From the NCBI RefSeq assembly GCF_028823615.1, contig NZ_JAPEHT010000002.1, forward strand, positions 1-64,000: a stretch of 64,000 nucleotides of DNA, read 5' to 3'. The translations under genes were made by a program, and so were the position numbers. This stretch comes from Planococcus sp. A6 (lineage in GTDB: Bacteria; Bacillota; Bacilli; Bacillales_A; Planococcaceae). Positions within the stretch are counted from its first letter, which is position 1; each line of letters begins with the position of its first letter. Under the pieces are notes generated by a model that saw nothing but the letters and a program-made list of their open reading frames with translations, made no database searches and had not been told where the DNA came from. Below, one piece after another: positions 1 through 7,565 of the stretch.

Positions 1-643
1 TTGACTTCACGCTCTGTTTTTAGAATCGTTTTGATCGTATTCAAGCTCACCCTTGGAGAGAAGGTTAGTGACTTTTCGCAAGCCACTTCGAGTTCACGTT
101 CGCTATACTGCGCAACGAGTTTAGACAGCCCTTGGCACAGTTTTAATGCCTGCTTTTCATTGGTGCCATTGGCTAAAATCGTGCGGACTGCTTTTTCCGT
201 AGAGGGTCCGACGGACTCTCCCCATTCAATAAAATGCTTTGGCGTAAACAGAAGAAATTGCTGATGCTTAGCGGGCAGATGTTCGAACATCGTAGACGTT
301 TGCCCATCCTTTCCAAACAATCGCTTGTGGGAGGCAATCCGGAAGTTGTTGAAGAATACTTCCATCATCGTTCGGGTGATACGGATTTCCACCACATGCT
401 TAATGTATTCATAAGGCACGGAATAATACATTTTATCTTCTACGATATGATAATCTGGTTGTACGGTGGCTTTCTTCCAGTGAGCCATTTCGTATCGGGA
501 AGCAGGCAGGGGCAGAAGCGCAAACTTCTCCTCTTCCAAGAAGGCAGAGAGCCGGCTTCCCTTTTTCTTTTGAAATTCTTTTTGATTGAATTCATCCAAT
601 TTAAGCCGAACGGCTTCGTTCAGTTCTTGTAATGAAAAAAATA
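1..643 (-). pseudogene. IS21-family transposase IstA, C-terminal fragment
   Basis: Reading leftward from about 641, an open frame of more than 210 codons gives FFSLQELNEAV, then an FNQKEFQKKKGSR segment, LPLPASRYEMAHWKKA and YYSVPYEYIKHVVEIR. These are hallmarks of the region after the DDE core in IS21 IstA transposases. The catalytic core and the N-terminal helix-turn-helix are missing: the reading frame loses its transposase character at about 641-645, where phage-like DNA begins. The C-terminus runs off the window. No IstB partner is visible. In normal use the protein acts on IS ends together with the AAA protein IstB; this copy lacks the DDE domain inside the window and should be inactive. 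Confidence 0.8.
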
Positions 644-793
644 CTTGGCTCCTTAATGAAGGGGAGAAAAGAGAGGGAATGCATTCGAGAGAATAGGCCC
701 TCCTAATAGCCCCATTATTTTCGAGTAGTTTTTATTGGATATAAAGGATTTGACCTCTTCACTATAGAAATTTGTTTCAGAGGAGGTGAAAAA

Positions 794-1060
794 GTGGAAC
801 ATAAAATTTTTCATGACACAACTACCAAGTTGGTGGAGATTGAAAAAACAAAACCGTTTAACGGAGGTACCTGGACCGATATTTGGAATTGGGATATCTC
901 TATCGCTGTCTATAAGGGTGAAACAGAAGATACATTTAAAGGCAGAGCTATTGAAGCTAAAAGAGGAGTAGTTATACCTTGGATGGAAATATCGTCTGAT
1001 GGTGATTATTCATTGTCCGAAATGATTGAAGAGTGTAAAAAATATATGGGGAAACACTAA
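794..1060 (+). CDS. Small hypothetical phage protein (moron remnant)
   Basis: GTG start preceded by AGAGGAGGTG at good spacing; 88 residues, open throughout despite the decay on both sides. The protein is acidic and rich in Trp (WTDIWNWD near residue 30), without a membrane segment, and I do not recognise the family. It sits where the intact prophage has an unrelated 99-residue gene (21568-21867), upstream of the small terminase. It ends in a UUCG-loop terminator, so it has the layout of a cargo (moron) gene. It may still be expressed, since the start, ribosome site and terminator are all intact. Confidence 0.5.
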   Translation: MEHKIFHDTTTKLVEIEKTKPFNGGTWTDIWNWDISIAVYKGETEDTFKGRAIEAKRGVVIPWMEISSDGDYSLSEMIEECKKYMGKH

Positions 1061-1090
1061 AAAACAGCAGCTCTTCGGAGGTGCTGTTTT
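1061..1090 (+). terminator. Intrinsic terminator with TTCG loop
   Basis: The arms AAAACAGCAGCTC and GAGGTGCTGTTTT pair at 12 of 13 positions around a TTCG tetraloop and end in a T run. It directly follows the 794-1060 gene. Confidence 0.7.
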
Positions 1091-1149
1091 CTATGTCTAT
1101 TAATAAATTGAATGTTTCTGCCGATAAAAATTTTGAGGAGGAGTGAAGA

Positions 1150-1368
1150 ATGGTAGAGAGGTAATTGTTCGATTTACCATATTTATGGGAAGTTATAAAA
1201 CCATTTGCAATACCAGTGATAATTTGGTTTATATTTATGATGGTAATGGCGGTTTTTATTACTGTCATGTGACCGGGTGTATTAAAGCAGTTGATTTCCG
1301 GATTAGTAATAATCACTATACCAGCAAGCATAATCTTATTTATATTAGTTGGATTAGGGACAATATGA
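1150..1368 (+). pseudogene. Small membrane protein, broken by stop codons
   Basis: After the ribosome site GAGGAGGAG an ATG at 1150 opens a frame with TAA at codon 5 and a second in-frame stop (TGA) after VFITVM. Ignoring the stops, the frame reads as two strongly hydrophobic segments (KPFAIPVIIWFIFMMVMAV, then LISGLVIITIPASIILFIL), which is hard to get by chance. The overlapping open frame starting at 1143 has no such character and is probably a shadow. I infer a decayed moron encoding a two-helix membrane protein. Confidence 0.5.
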
Positions 1369-1376
1369 TTAATTCG

Positions 1377-1398
1377 AGCATCCTTCGGGGTGCTTTTT
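1377..1398 (+). terminator. Intrinsic terminator with TTCG loop before the terS relic
   Basis: AGCATCC-TTCG-GGGTGCT (one G-T pair) followed by five T. It ends four bases before the ATG of the small terminase pseudogene; a weaker hairpin plus T run occupies the same place before the intact terS at 21904. Confidence 0.65.
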
Positions 1399-1401
1399 GT
1401 T

Positions 1402-1955
1402 ATGTCTACAAAAGCGAATAGCGCAAGAGTTGGGGATAGAAAGATGGTTAAAGGAAAGTAACTTGAATGGGTAACTGAATAGGGGTGGCGCTAATAAGTG
1501 GATGGCTTAGAGATGGCTTAAAGGATGAACAGATAGCTCACAATATCGGAATTGGCCGGTCCGCACTGAACGAGTGGATGAAGCGGTACCTAGACATTTC
1601 GGAAACCTTAAAAAGAGGCAAAGAGGGGGTTGATTGAATTGTAGAAAATGCAATGATGAAGAACGTAACTGGTTACGAATACGAAGAAGTGACTTATGTA
1701 ACCGTGGGAACGGGTCGCGAAGAACACCTCCGCTTTATCGCCTCTATTCCTAAAACAATAGAGGAGGTCGACAAACGTGTGACGAAACATAAATTACCGG
1801 TAAAACTGGCTCAAATCTTCTGGCTGAAGAACGGCATGCCTATTTAGTGGAGGGATAAACAGAAAATCAACCATAGTCAGGATTTAGAAAACAAGTTGGA
1901 CCTCTCGAGCGTGCCAGTCGAGGAGTTGAGGAAACTTGCTCAAACTGACCGGTAA
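1402..1955 (+). pseudogene. Small terminase subunit, degenerate copy
   Basis: Base-by-base relative of the intact gene at 21904-22527: it keeps the start context, the GISRSTLNEW-type helix-turn-helix region as GIGRSALNEW, and the KNVTGYEYEEVTYVTV stretch. It carries in-frame stops (for example TAA after the MVKGK equivalent) and frameshifts. It also lacks 69 bases present in the intact gene, exactly between two copies of GAAGAAC. It is non-functional and serves as a marker of an older related prophage. Confidence 0.85.
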
Positions 1956-2690
1956 GCAGAGAAAGTAGCTGGCATGCGAAGCACAGAGCGGACTGGCTTA
2001 CCGCTCTTATCGTGATTATGTGGTCCATGTTCATTGAGATAATTTAATATATTTAAGACATATTCAGTACCTTCCTAACAGGCTCTAATCGAATTAATCG
2101 TAATAAGCAGAGGTACAAGCTCATCGAAATTCCGCCACAGTCTGGCGGAAATTTGATTGTTTTAGAGAGTTTTATAAGGTAATACATTTAGGAAAGAATC
2201 CAGATTAGCGAGTCATTGTGGCTTCTTATTCAGATGGACTGGTGAGAAGGTTTAGCCAATTGACTGAATGAAGCTAGAAGATTATGGTCCAGAGCTTTTT
2301 GACATGAAGTTGTGACAGATTACTCCTTTCAGGACAGCTGAGATGTGGCCGGTAATGATGGCAGAATGATCTCTGAGGGTAATAATTGTGGCTCTATTAC
2401 TGGACGAGGTGCTGACTGATTATTGATGATCCATTCAAGAATGCCCAGGCAGAAAACTCGCAAGCTATTCACGATATGATTTGGGATGAATGGGAATTCA
2501 CACCGCTCACTCGATTACAAGTGGGTGCATCGTTCATCTTTATGCCTCGCTAGCAGGAAGACGGCATTACTGGCTTCATGTTTGAACGTTCTCCACACGA
2601 TTGGGAGCGGATTCGGATGCCGTTCATTGCAGAAGACGAAGATAATTTGCTCGACATCGAAATTGGTGAGCTGATTTGAACAGCCCTGGA
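1936..2690 (+). pseudogene. Large terminase subunit, degenerate and truncated copy
   Basis: Relative of 22508-23262 in the intact prophage, overlapping the terS relic by the same short interval as in the intact pair. Recognisable pieces are the RSYRDYVVHVH start region, the IDDPFKNAQAEN Walker B neighbourhood, and the RSPHDWERIRMP-type segment near the end. It contains numerous stops and indels. Similarity stops at about 2690, roughly half-way through the gene, so the nuclease domain is absent. A few dozen bases later the brxA-like attachment sequence begins, indicating a deletion from inside terL to the old right attachment site. Confidence 0.8.
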
Positions 2691-2722
2691 CTTTGAATAG
2701 AAGAAAATAAGTTCTAAAAAAC

Positions 2723-2862
2723 AATCACATTTTAAACGGTAAGATATGAAAATCAATGAAACTGCGTTATAGTAAACAGTGAGTAATTCCTTTAAAATAA
2801 GCGAAAATACTAATATATGAAAGTAGGCGATAGCATGAACGCATACGATGAATATATGAGTT
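2723..2862 (+). repeat. Left attachment-site copy: diverged promoter and first codons of brxA
   Basis: Aligns without gaps to 47327-47466 (offset 44604) with about 18 mismatches in 140 bases by eye. The longest exact block is 22 bases at 2809-2830 (47413-47434); a second of 11 bases is at 2841-2851. The copy keeps the brxA reading frame: ATG at 2817 gives MKVGDSMNAYDEYM, then unrelated codons to a stop in the integrase terminator. It therefore marks attL, with the core probably within 2809-2851. The high divergence means this is not a simple duplicated core. Confidence 0.8.
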
Positions 2863-2903
2863 CTATCCTCTTTGAAACCCTGTCATATCAACGTTTAACC
2901 AAT

Positions 2904-2951
2904 AAAAAATGTTAGCGAGAATGAGAAAAATCACATTCTGCTAACATTTTT
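2904..2951. terminator. Bidirectional terminator downstream of integrase
   Basis: The arms AAAAAATGTTAGC..AGAATG and CATTCT-GCTAACATTTTTT form a long hairpin with A and T runs on both sides. It ends integrase transcription (minus strand) and insulates the left attachment site. Confidence 0.8.
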
Positions 2952-2962
2952 TCTTTTTTCCT

Positions 2963-4135
2963 CTATTTTCTCTTCAGTTCCTCTTTAATATCCATTAATT
3001 GATTAAACTCCGCAGCCAAACGCGAAACCGTTCGTTCTCGCATTTCCTTTGTAACGTGCATATATATTTGCGTGGTGGTTTCTGAATTCTTATGACCTAC
3101 ACGCTTCATGATTTCAGGCAACCCTTCACCAGCTCCGGCCAATATACTAATATGCGTATGGCGCAGGATGTAAGTGAACAAATGCTTCTGGATAGTTGTC
3201 TTCTTACCGATACGAGTGATTACTTGCCGGGTCTGATCCACACTAAGAGGAAATCCATCAGGCGTGGTGAAAAGGAAGGGGCTCTTTTTAAAGCCGTGCC
3301 GTTTCTTGTATTCCAGCAAACTATCGATCATCGAAATGATGGTCGGATCCATATCCACTTTTCGGATGCTAGTATCCGTTTTAGGAGGGGTCAGTTCGTA
3401 AATAGCTTTTTGTCGTTCGCGCCGAAACAATGTTTTTGAAACCCATATTTGGTTGTACTGGCGATACACGTCCGTTTCTTGAAGCGCTACAGCTTCACCT
3501 GGCCGCATACCAGAAAAAGCTAGAACGTATATTAGGACTGCATAGACATAATTACTATAATCGTCCGTCTTTTCTAGAAACTCAGCCAGTTCATAGCGTT
3601 CCAGAAATAGTTCTTCGACTTTGGTATTTTCGAGATCTTCAACGGTCACTTTCTTTCGCGGAATACGCGCGGCGGCTGCCGGGCTTTTATTGATAAGATG
3701 ATGGCTCGCAGCATGCTCAAAAATAGAGCGACCTGTGGTATGAATGATTGTCAGTGAACTTCTCGATTTACCCTCCTTAAATAAGTCATCAAGCATAGCT
3801 TGATACAACTTTGGTGTAATGCTCTGCAGCGGTATATTACCGAAGTACTCATTTAGCCATCGCATACCAAATTCACGAGTCATATTGGTATTTTCTTTAT
3901 TCCCTCGGTTACGATAATGCTGGTACCAATCAACAGCAAACTGACTGAAAAGTATTTTCGCATCATAATCCAACAGTTGCTGTGCTTCTCGGATCGCTTG
4001 CTCGACTTTGGTTTTGGCTTCGCCCTTTGTTTTTCCTCGTCGAGAAATTTGTTTCCGTTTTCCCGAACGCGGATCACGCGGTCCTTCAGCGACACACACC
4101 CACTTTTTACCCTTCACTAACTCACGGAAATACAT
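2963..4135 (-). CDS. int: Phage integrase, tyrosine recombinase
   Basis: 390 residues. The N-terminal 45 residues (WVCVAEGPRDPRSGKRKQIS) look like the arm-binding domain of Tn916/ICEBs1-type integrases. A SAM-like core-binding domain follows at about 60-165 and the catalytic domain at about 175-380. Catalytic residues are visible: Arg211 (GMRPGEA), Arg325 (ILRHTH), His348 (VGHKN) and nucleophile Tyr358 (QIYMHV). The usual His of the HxLR box is Tyr322, a substitution tolerated in some integrases. It lies beside attL and catalyses recombination between phage and host sites at the 5' end of brxA. No separate excisionase is certain; the 104-residue HTH protein at 8705 is a candidate. Confidence 0.93.
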   Translation of the reverse strand: MYFRELVKGKKWVCVAEGPRDPRSGKRKQISRRGKTKGEAKTKVEQAIREAQQLLDYDAKILFSQFAVDWYQHYRNRGNKENTNMTREFGMRWLNEYFGNIPLQSITPKLYQAMLDDLFKEGKSRSSLTIIHTTGRSIFEHAASHHLINKSPAAAARIPRKKVTVEDLENTKVEELFLERYELAEFLEKTDDYSNYVYAVLIYVLAFSGMRPGEAVALQETDVYRQYNQIWVSKTLFRRERQKAIYELTPPKTDTSIRKVDMDPTIISMIDSLLEYKKRHGFKKSPFLFTTPDGFPLSVDQTRQVITRIGKKTTIQKHLFTYILRHTHISILAGAGEGLPEIMKRVGHKNSETTTQIYMHVTKEMRERTVSRLAAEFNQLMDIKEELKRK

Positions 4136-4239
4136 AGAACTCCCCCTTCATATCAACATACCATCATGCCAGAGAAGGGAATGGTCATAAAGGCTGTCCC
4201 TGAAACTTGTTATGGTATTCTTTTTTGTCATCGTATACC

Positions 4240-4698
4240 TTAGCGGTACATTAAGTTTTGCAAGTACTGCTGGAGGCGGATAGCTGCAAATTCTTTTTCT
4301 ACTCCAAACGTTTCTTGTAACATCCAGATAGCTTCTTTTTCGTACGAAGGTAATTTCATGTTTTCAATCATAAAAGTAGGAATGCAAAGGTTACGTGCGA
4401 AGTTATCTGCTTTCCATTCTTGATATTCACGCATCATCACGGATATGAGCGCCTGGTCTCCTTCGTGCCAGCAGGAATGCGGCAGCTCATGCGCAAAGTC
4501 TTGCCACTGCTGAACATCTGTTTTTCTGCTGTCTAAGAAAATATGGCCAGCTAGGTACATTGAATCGATTGGGAGGTAATGAACAGACAGGCCAAGACGT
4601 GCAGAGATAACAGTAATATTTAGTTGATGAGGCGAATGTACGTCAATACGATTCAATAGTTTATTTATGTATTCTTCCAAGTGATTATATAGATTCAT
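4240..4698 (-). CDS. ImmA/IrrE-type metallopeptidase
   Basis: 152 residues from the ATG at 4698, chosen because AAAGGAAG lies 7 bases upstream; a longer frame to 4767 would run through a terminator hairpin and a LexA-like box. The zinc site is clear: HELPH at residues 70-74 and the third ligand Glu94 in QEWKADNFA. In ICEBs1 and many prophages such proteins cleave the CI/ImmR repressor after DNA damage or peptide signals. Here the likely target is the repressor at 7182-7535, although the two genes are separated by three others. The LexA-type site just upstream suggests direct SOS control of this protease. Confidence 0.88.
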   Translation of the reverse strand: MNLYNHLEEYINKLLNRIDVHSPHQLNITVISARLGLSVHYLPIDSMYLAGHIFLDSRKTDVQQWQDFAHELPHSCWHEGDQALISVMMREYQEWKADNFARNLCIPTFMIENMKLPSYEKEAIWMLQETFGVEKEFAAIRLQQYLQNLMYR

Positions 4699-4716
4699 GG
4701 AGGCACTTCCTTTATA

Positions 4717-4728
4717 GAACATTTGTTC
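4717..4728. promoter_or_regulatory. LexA (DinR)-type SOS box upstream of immA-like gene
   Basis: GAACATTTGTTC; on the minus strand GAACAAATGTTC fits the Gram-positive GAAC-RNRY-GTTC pattern. It lies 19 bases upstream of the ATG at 4698. A second box with the same pattern is at 46817-46828. Confidence 0.55.
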
Positions 4729-4744
4729 TATTTTAGTATATAAG

Positions 4745-4773
4745 AAATCCTTGCTTTTGAAAAGCAAGGATTT
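4745..4773 (-). terminator. Hairpin terminator between membrane protein gene and immA-like gene
   Basis: Perfect 14-base inverted repeat (AAATCCTTGCTTTT / AAAAGCAAGGATTT) directly after the stop of the 4798-5340 gene. It separates the two-gene module from the protease gene, so the latter needs its own promoter. Confidence 0.65.
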
Positions 4774-4797
4774 AGTGAAATTTATAAATGCTAGTAA

Positions 4798-5340
4798 TTA
4801 CTGTAATTTCAATTGGGCTCTTTGCAATGTTAATCTTATTATTTCTCCAGTCAATCTAACTGTATAAAGTGTTGAATATGTAAAAAGAAAAAAGTTTAAT
4901 GTAAAAAGTACCTCAATTGAGTATTTCAATTTCAATTCTGCAATAACTATAATGATGAGAAGTAAATTCAATAAAATGTTTATTCCCCACATTGAAACAG
5001 CTTTCCAAAATGGAAACAAATACTTATGAAGTAACTTTACTTCTAACAAAGAATAAAGTACGGAAGGATGAAAAAGACTTATACTTACTGCCAAAGCCGC
5101 TAGTACTATACCGAAAATAGTAGCTGCGGCGCCAAGCAATATGGGTGATAAATTTTCAGCCAATTTATAAACAAATAAATAATTTTTTTGAAATATTAAA
5201 GTACCTAGAGCCGCAGTCAATAAAAGAGAATATAACATTGAAAAATTGAAAATAGATTTGAAACCACTTATTTTTAAAAGACCGATAAAGGTTGTTTCTT
5301 CATAACCAAGTTTATATGAAACTTTCTTGTTTGAATCCAT
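4798..5340 (-). CDS. Unknown membrane protein (lysogeny module, partner of 5353-6228)
   Basis: 180 residues with a GAGGTG ribosome site. There are four hydrophobic segments at roughly 33-51, 65-90, 113-136 and 142-161, and a short charged N-terminus (MDSNKKVSYK). No family recognised. It starts 12 bases after the stop of the upstream 291-residue gene, so the two are almost certainly co-translated. The base composition is markedly AT-rich compared with the rest of the phage. Position in the lysogeny block, where it would be expressed from a quiet prophage, suggests a lysogenic conversion role such as superinfection exclusion; that is inference only. Confidence 0.75.
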   Translation of the reverse strand: MDSNKKVSYKLGYEETTFIGLLKISGFKSIFNFSMLYSLLLTAALGTLIFQKNYLFVYKLAENLSPILLGAAATIFGIVLAALAVSISLFHPSVLYSLLEVKLLHKYLFPFWKAVSMWGINILLNLLLIIIVIAELKLKYSIEVLFTLNFFLFTYSTLYTVRLTGEIIRLTLQRAQLKLQ

Positions 5341-5352
5341 TTTTCACCTCGA

Positions 5353-6228
5353 TTATACTTTTTTCGACAAAACATCTTTCATAAAATTGAAAATCTTATC
5401 TACGGTTTTATCTAAATCTAAATCAACAACAACTATAGATCTAACTGAACTGGACGATTTGAATTTTCTGATGTTTTTGACTTTCTTTGGCTTTCTTTTT
5501 CCTTGAATTGTAGTTTCATTGTAACCGTTAATATCAATATCTCCATAACCTTTTTCAACTAAATTTATTCCATCCTCGATAACTTCATTCAAATTTGACT
5601 GTTCAGTACTTTCGTCTTCATAAATGTCAATTCCATCTTTATTTTTCATATCTATGTCTAGCTCTTTCAATTGAACGCCATCGATAATCTGGTTATATAA
5701 ATTGAACTCTTTTTTTCCTGGGTTAGGGTGAATTAAGTGAAAAGCGATTCTTGTAATTTTGTCATAACTTTTAAGCTCGTCTTTGATTTTATAAGGAATA
5801 GGAATCGGATTAATAATTACTTCTCCCACGTATGTGTCTCTACTTAATAGCCTGGTGAAAAAATTTCGGAATTCTGGTGCAGATATAGAAGTGTTTGATT
5901 GATGTACTAGAAGTTCATTTTCAGGGTCATAAACGAAGAAGGCTGTTTCAGCAAGCTCATTTTCAGATACGGATAAGAAAGTTTTTCCACCATCTTTAAA
6001 TTTTTGTTTTTTAAACTTAGATTTAGTTACATTTCCTATGATTAAATTCTTGTCATTAATTACATAATTAGCTACATCTGTAAAAGACCAATTCCAAGTA
6101 TTTATTTTTATTTCTTCAGGGTTCAAAATAACGCGGGGAATATGTACTTTAATAAGCTCGTCCAAATTTTGACTAAAAATATTTCCGTGAATATTAACTT
6201 TTGCAATAAAAAATTTCCTGTTTGCCAA
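5353..6228 (-). CDS. Unknown soluble protein (lysogeny module, partner of 4798-5340)
   Basis: 291 residues from a TTG start with AAAGGTGATG upstream. There is no signal peptide or membrane segment. The N-terminal half is beta-rich looking (KFFIAKVNIHGNIF), the middle carries an acidic stretch (GIDIYEDESTEQ near 200), and a basic patch (KRKPKKVKNIRKFKSSSS) precedes a hydrophobic-acidic C-terminus with VVVDLDLDKTVDKIF. I do not recognise the family. AT-rich like its downstream partner, with which it forms a tight pair. A sensor or effector plus membrane partner architecture is typical of prophage exclusion systems, but nothing catalytic can be pointed to. Confidence 0.75.
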   Translation of the reverse strand: MANRKFFIAKVNIHGNIFSQNLDELIKVHIPRVILNPEEIKINTWNWSFTDVANYVINDKNLIIGNVTKSKFKKQKFKDGGKTFLSVSENELAETAFFVYDPENELLVHQSNTSISAPEFRNFFTRLLSRDTYVGEVIINPIPIPYKIKDELKSYDKITRIAFHLIHPNPGKKEFNLYNQIIDGVQLKELDIDMKNKDGIDIYEDESTEQSNLNEVIEDGINLVEKGYGDIDINGYNETTIQGKRKPKKVKNIRKFKSSSSVRSIVVVDLDLDKTVDKIFNFMKDVLSKKV

Positions 6229-6326
6229 CTGAATTCATCACCTTTAAGATTATAGTATTTTTCTAATAAAACAAGTGTTCCCCTATCGATTAATAAATTA
6301 ATATAAATAATATATTAATTTATTCG

Positions 6327-6354
6327 AAAAAAACCCTGCATTTGGAGAGCAGGG
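6327..6354 (-). terminator. Terminator of PH/SHOCT gene
   Basis: CCCTGC and GCAGGG arms with a T run on the minus strand, directly after the stop of 6367-7095. It separates that gene from the AT-rich pair. Confidence 0.75.
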
Positions 6355-6366
6355 GAAGTATATATT

Positions 6367-7095
6367 TTATTCTGCCAAGATTTTGGCCTTTTCAGATTGG
6401 AACTCTTCTTCAGTTAGAGCACCGATTTCTTTAAGTTTTGCGATCTTTTCAAGTTGATCAAATTTATCGGGCTGAGGTGCAGCAGCTACCACTTGTGAAC
6501 TACTTCCCGACCTTGCAAGAGAAATATGCTTTCTTACACCGGTCAAAAGTTTTTGGAGCTGTTTATCATCTTTAATGTCATCAAACACACGCTTTTCTTT
6601 ACCGGATACGATATGTAGTTCCTTTTTAAGGAAACCATCATTCTCTAAAGAAATACCTGACATACTCGAGTAATCCATAACTTCCAAATATTCTTTAGTC
6701 ATTACATTAGACGAAAAAACTAACTTTTGGTCAGTTGCGACGAGAACACCTTTCACTTCTTTTTTGTCCGACTTATCGTATTCTGCTGGAACTGTAGCTA
6801 GAACTGTCTCGTTTTCTTCAAGTAAGTTATCACGTACCCGTTCTATAGCCCAATTATAGATGCCAATATTCATAGTGTCGTCAAAGCTAGGGTTTGTTCC
6901 GAAGAAACGCTCTAAGTGCGCTTTTTCAGCAGCTTTTTTAGCTTCTTTTTTCTCGGCTCTCGCAGCGCTATCAATCGCATTTTGTTTGTCACGTTCTTCT
7001 TTTTTTATTAGTCTGAGCCGTTCTTTCTCGGCTTTCTCCGCATCACGCTTTTCTTGCTCTTCGGCACTAACTTCTTTCTTCTTAAAGAAACCCAT
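6367..7095 (-). CDS. PH-domain and SHOCT-domain protein
   Basis: 242 residues. A highly charged Lys/Glu/Ala helix (residues 5-65) is followed by a bacterial PH (YokE-like) domain at about 90-195 (GVLVATDQKLVFSS, then MSGISLENDGFLKKELHIVSG). A C-terminal SHOCT motif (KLKEIGALTEEEFQSEKAKIL) ends the protein. The ribosome site AAAGGGGAT supports the start. Proteins of this plan are frequent in the lysogeny region of Gram-positive prophages; their job is not established. SHOCT motifs usually mediate oligomer or membrane association. Confidence 0.8.
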   Translation of the reverse strand: MGFFKKKEVSAEEQEKRDAEKAEKERLRLIKKEERDKQNAIDSAARAEKKEAKKAAEKAHLERFFGTNPSFDDTMNIGIYNWAIERVRDNLLEENETVLATVPAEYDKSDKKEVKGVLVATDQKLVFSSNVMTKEYLEVMDYSSMSGISLENDGFLKKELHIVSGKEKRVFDDIKDDKQLQKLLTGVRKHISLARSGSSSQVVAAAPQPDKFDQLEKIAKLKEIGALTEEEFQSEKAKILAE

Positions 7096-7181
7096 ACAAA
7101 CATCCCCTTTATAAAGATATTTTTGATTAAAAGTTTACACGAAAAAAGTTTAGTATTTTACTATCTGAGATTTTTGTAAAA

Positions 7182-7535
7182 TCACTTTTTATCCAGTGAC
7201 TTCAGGTATTCCCAGGCAGCAAATAATGCTTCTCGGCGCTCTTCTGAACTCTCTTTGTACTCACTATATAATTTAGATATTTTCGGATCATTTAAAAATT
7301 CTTCGAACTCTGGGTTATGGTTCCAGGAGGGACTTTTCTTTTCTTCTCGACCTAAAAGGTAGTCTACACTTACATCGAAATAGTCTGCGATCTTTTGCAG
7401 TGTTACATAATCAGGTTCTCTCTGGCCTTGTTCATACATAGCATATGTCGTTCTTGCAACTCCAAGTATTTTTGCTAATTCTGACTGGGTCATTTTACTT
7501 TTGCTGCGCAGATTCTTCATTCGCTGACTAAGCAA
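7182..7535 (-). CDS. CI-like XRE-family repressor
   Basis: 117 residues from a TTG at 7535, selected because GGAGGTG is six bases upstream; the longer frame would begin inside the operator. A classic HTH lies at about residues 10-65 (MTQSELAKILGVARTTYAMYEQGQREPD, split here by its turn), followed by YFDVSVDYLLGR, a usual ending of the DNA-binding domain. The short C-terminal tail has no LexA-type peptidase, so derepression probably depends on the ImmA-like protease. It is divergent from the Cro-like gene, and the TACACG palindromes between them are its likely operators. Its HTH and that of the Cro-like protein share ARTTYAM. Confidence 0.88.
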   Translation of the reverse strand: MLSQRMKNLRSKSKMTQSELAKILGVARTTYAMYEQGQREPDYVTLQKIADYFDVSVDYLLGREEKKSPSWNHNPEFEEFLNDPKISKLYSEYKESSEERREALFAAWEYLKSLDKK

Positions 7536-7565
7536 AGTAGTCACCTCCATTAATGTAATTATATA

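Larger units (their letters stand above)
651..2700 (+). mobile_element. Decayed prophage remnant (terminase region of an older, related phage)
   Basis: This stretch aligns by eye with the intact prophage at about 21429-23262. It shares the block upstream of the terminase genes (652-745 against 21429-21520), then small terminase and large terminase, all in the same order and orientation. Between these homologous blocks sit two small genes not present in the intact prophage (794-1060 and 1150-1368). The copy carries many stop codons, frameshifts and at least one clean deletion. It is bounded on the left by the IS21 fragment and on the right by a diverged copy of the brxA 5' end. The best reading is the last surviving piece of an earlier prophage in the same attachment site. 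Confidence 0.8.

Noticed and set aside
794-1060. The 88-residue remnant gene as a homologue of 21568-21867
   Set aside because: Same location but no residue-level similarity; they are alternative occupants of the slot.
1143-1421. 92-codon open frame in the remnant prophage
   Set aside because: The overlapping frame from 1150 encodes two clear membrane helices broken by stops; the open frame lacks any such pattern.
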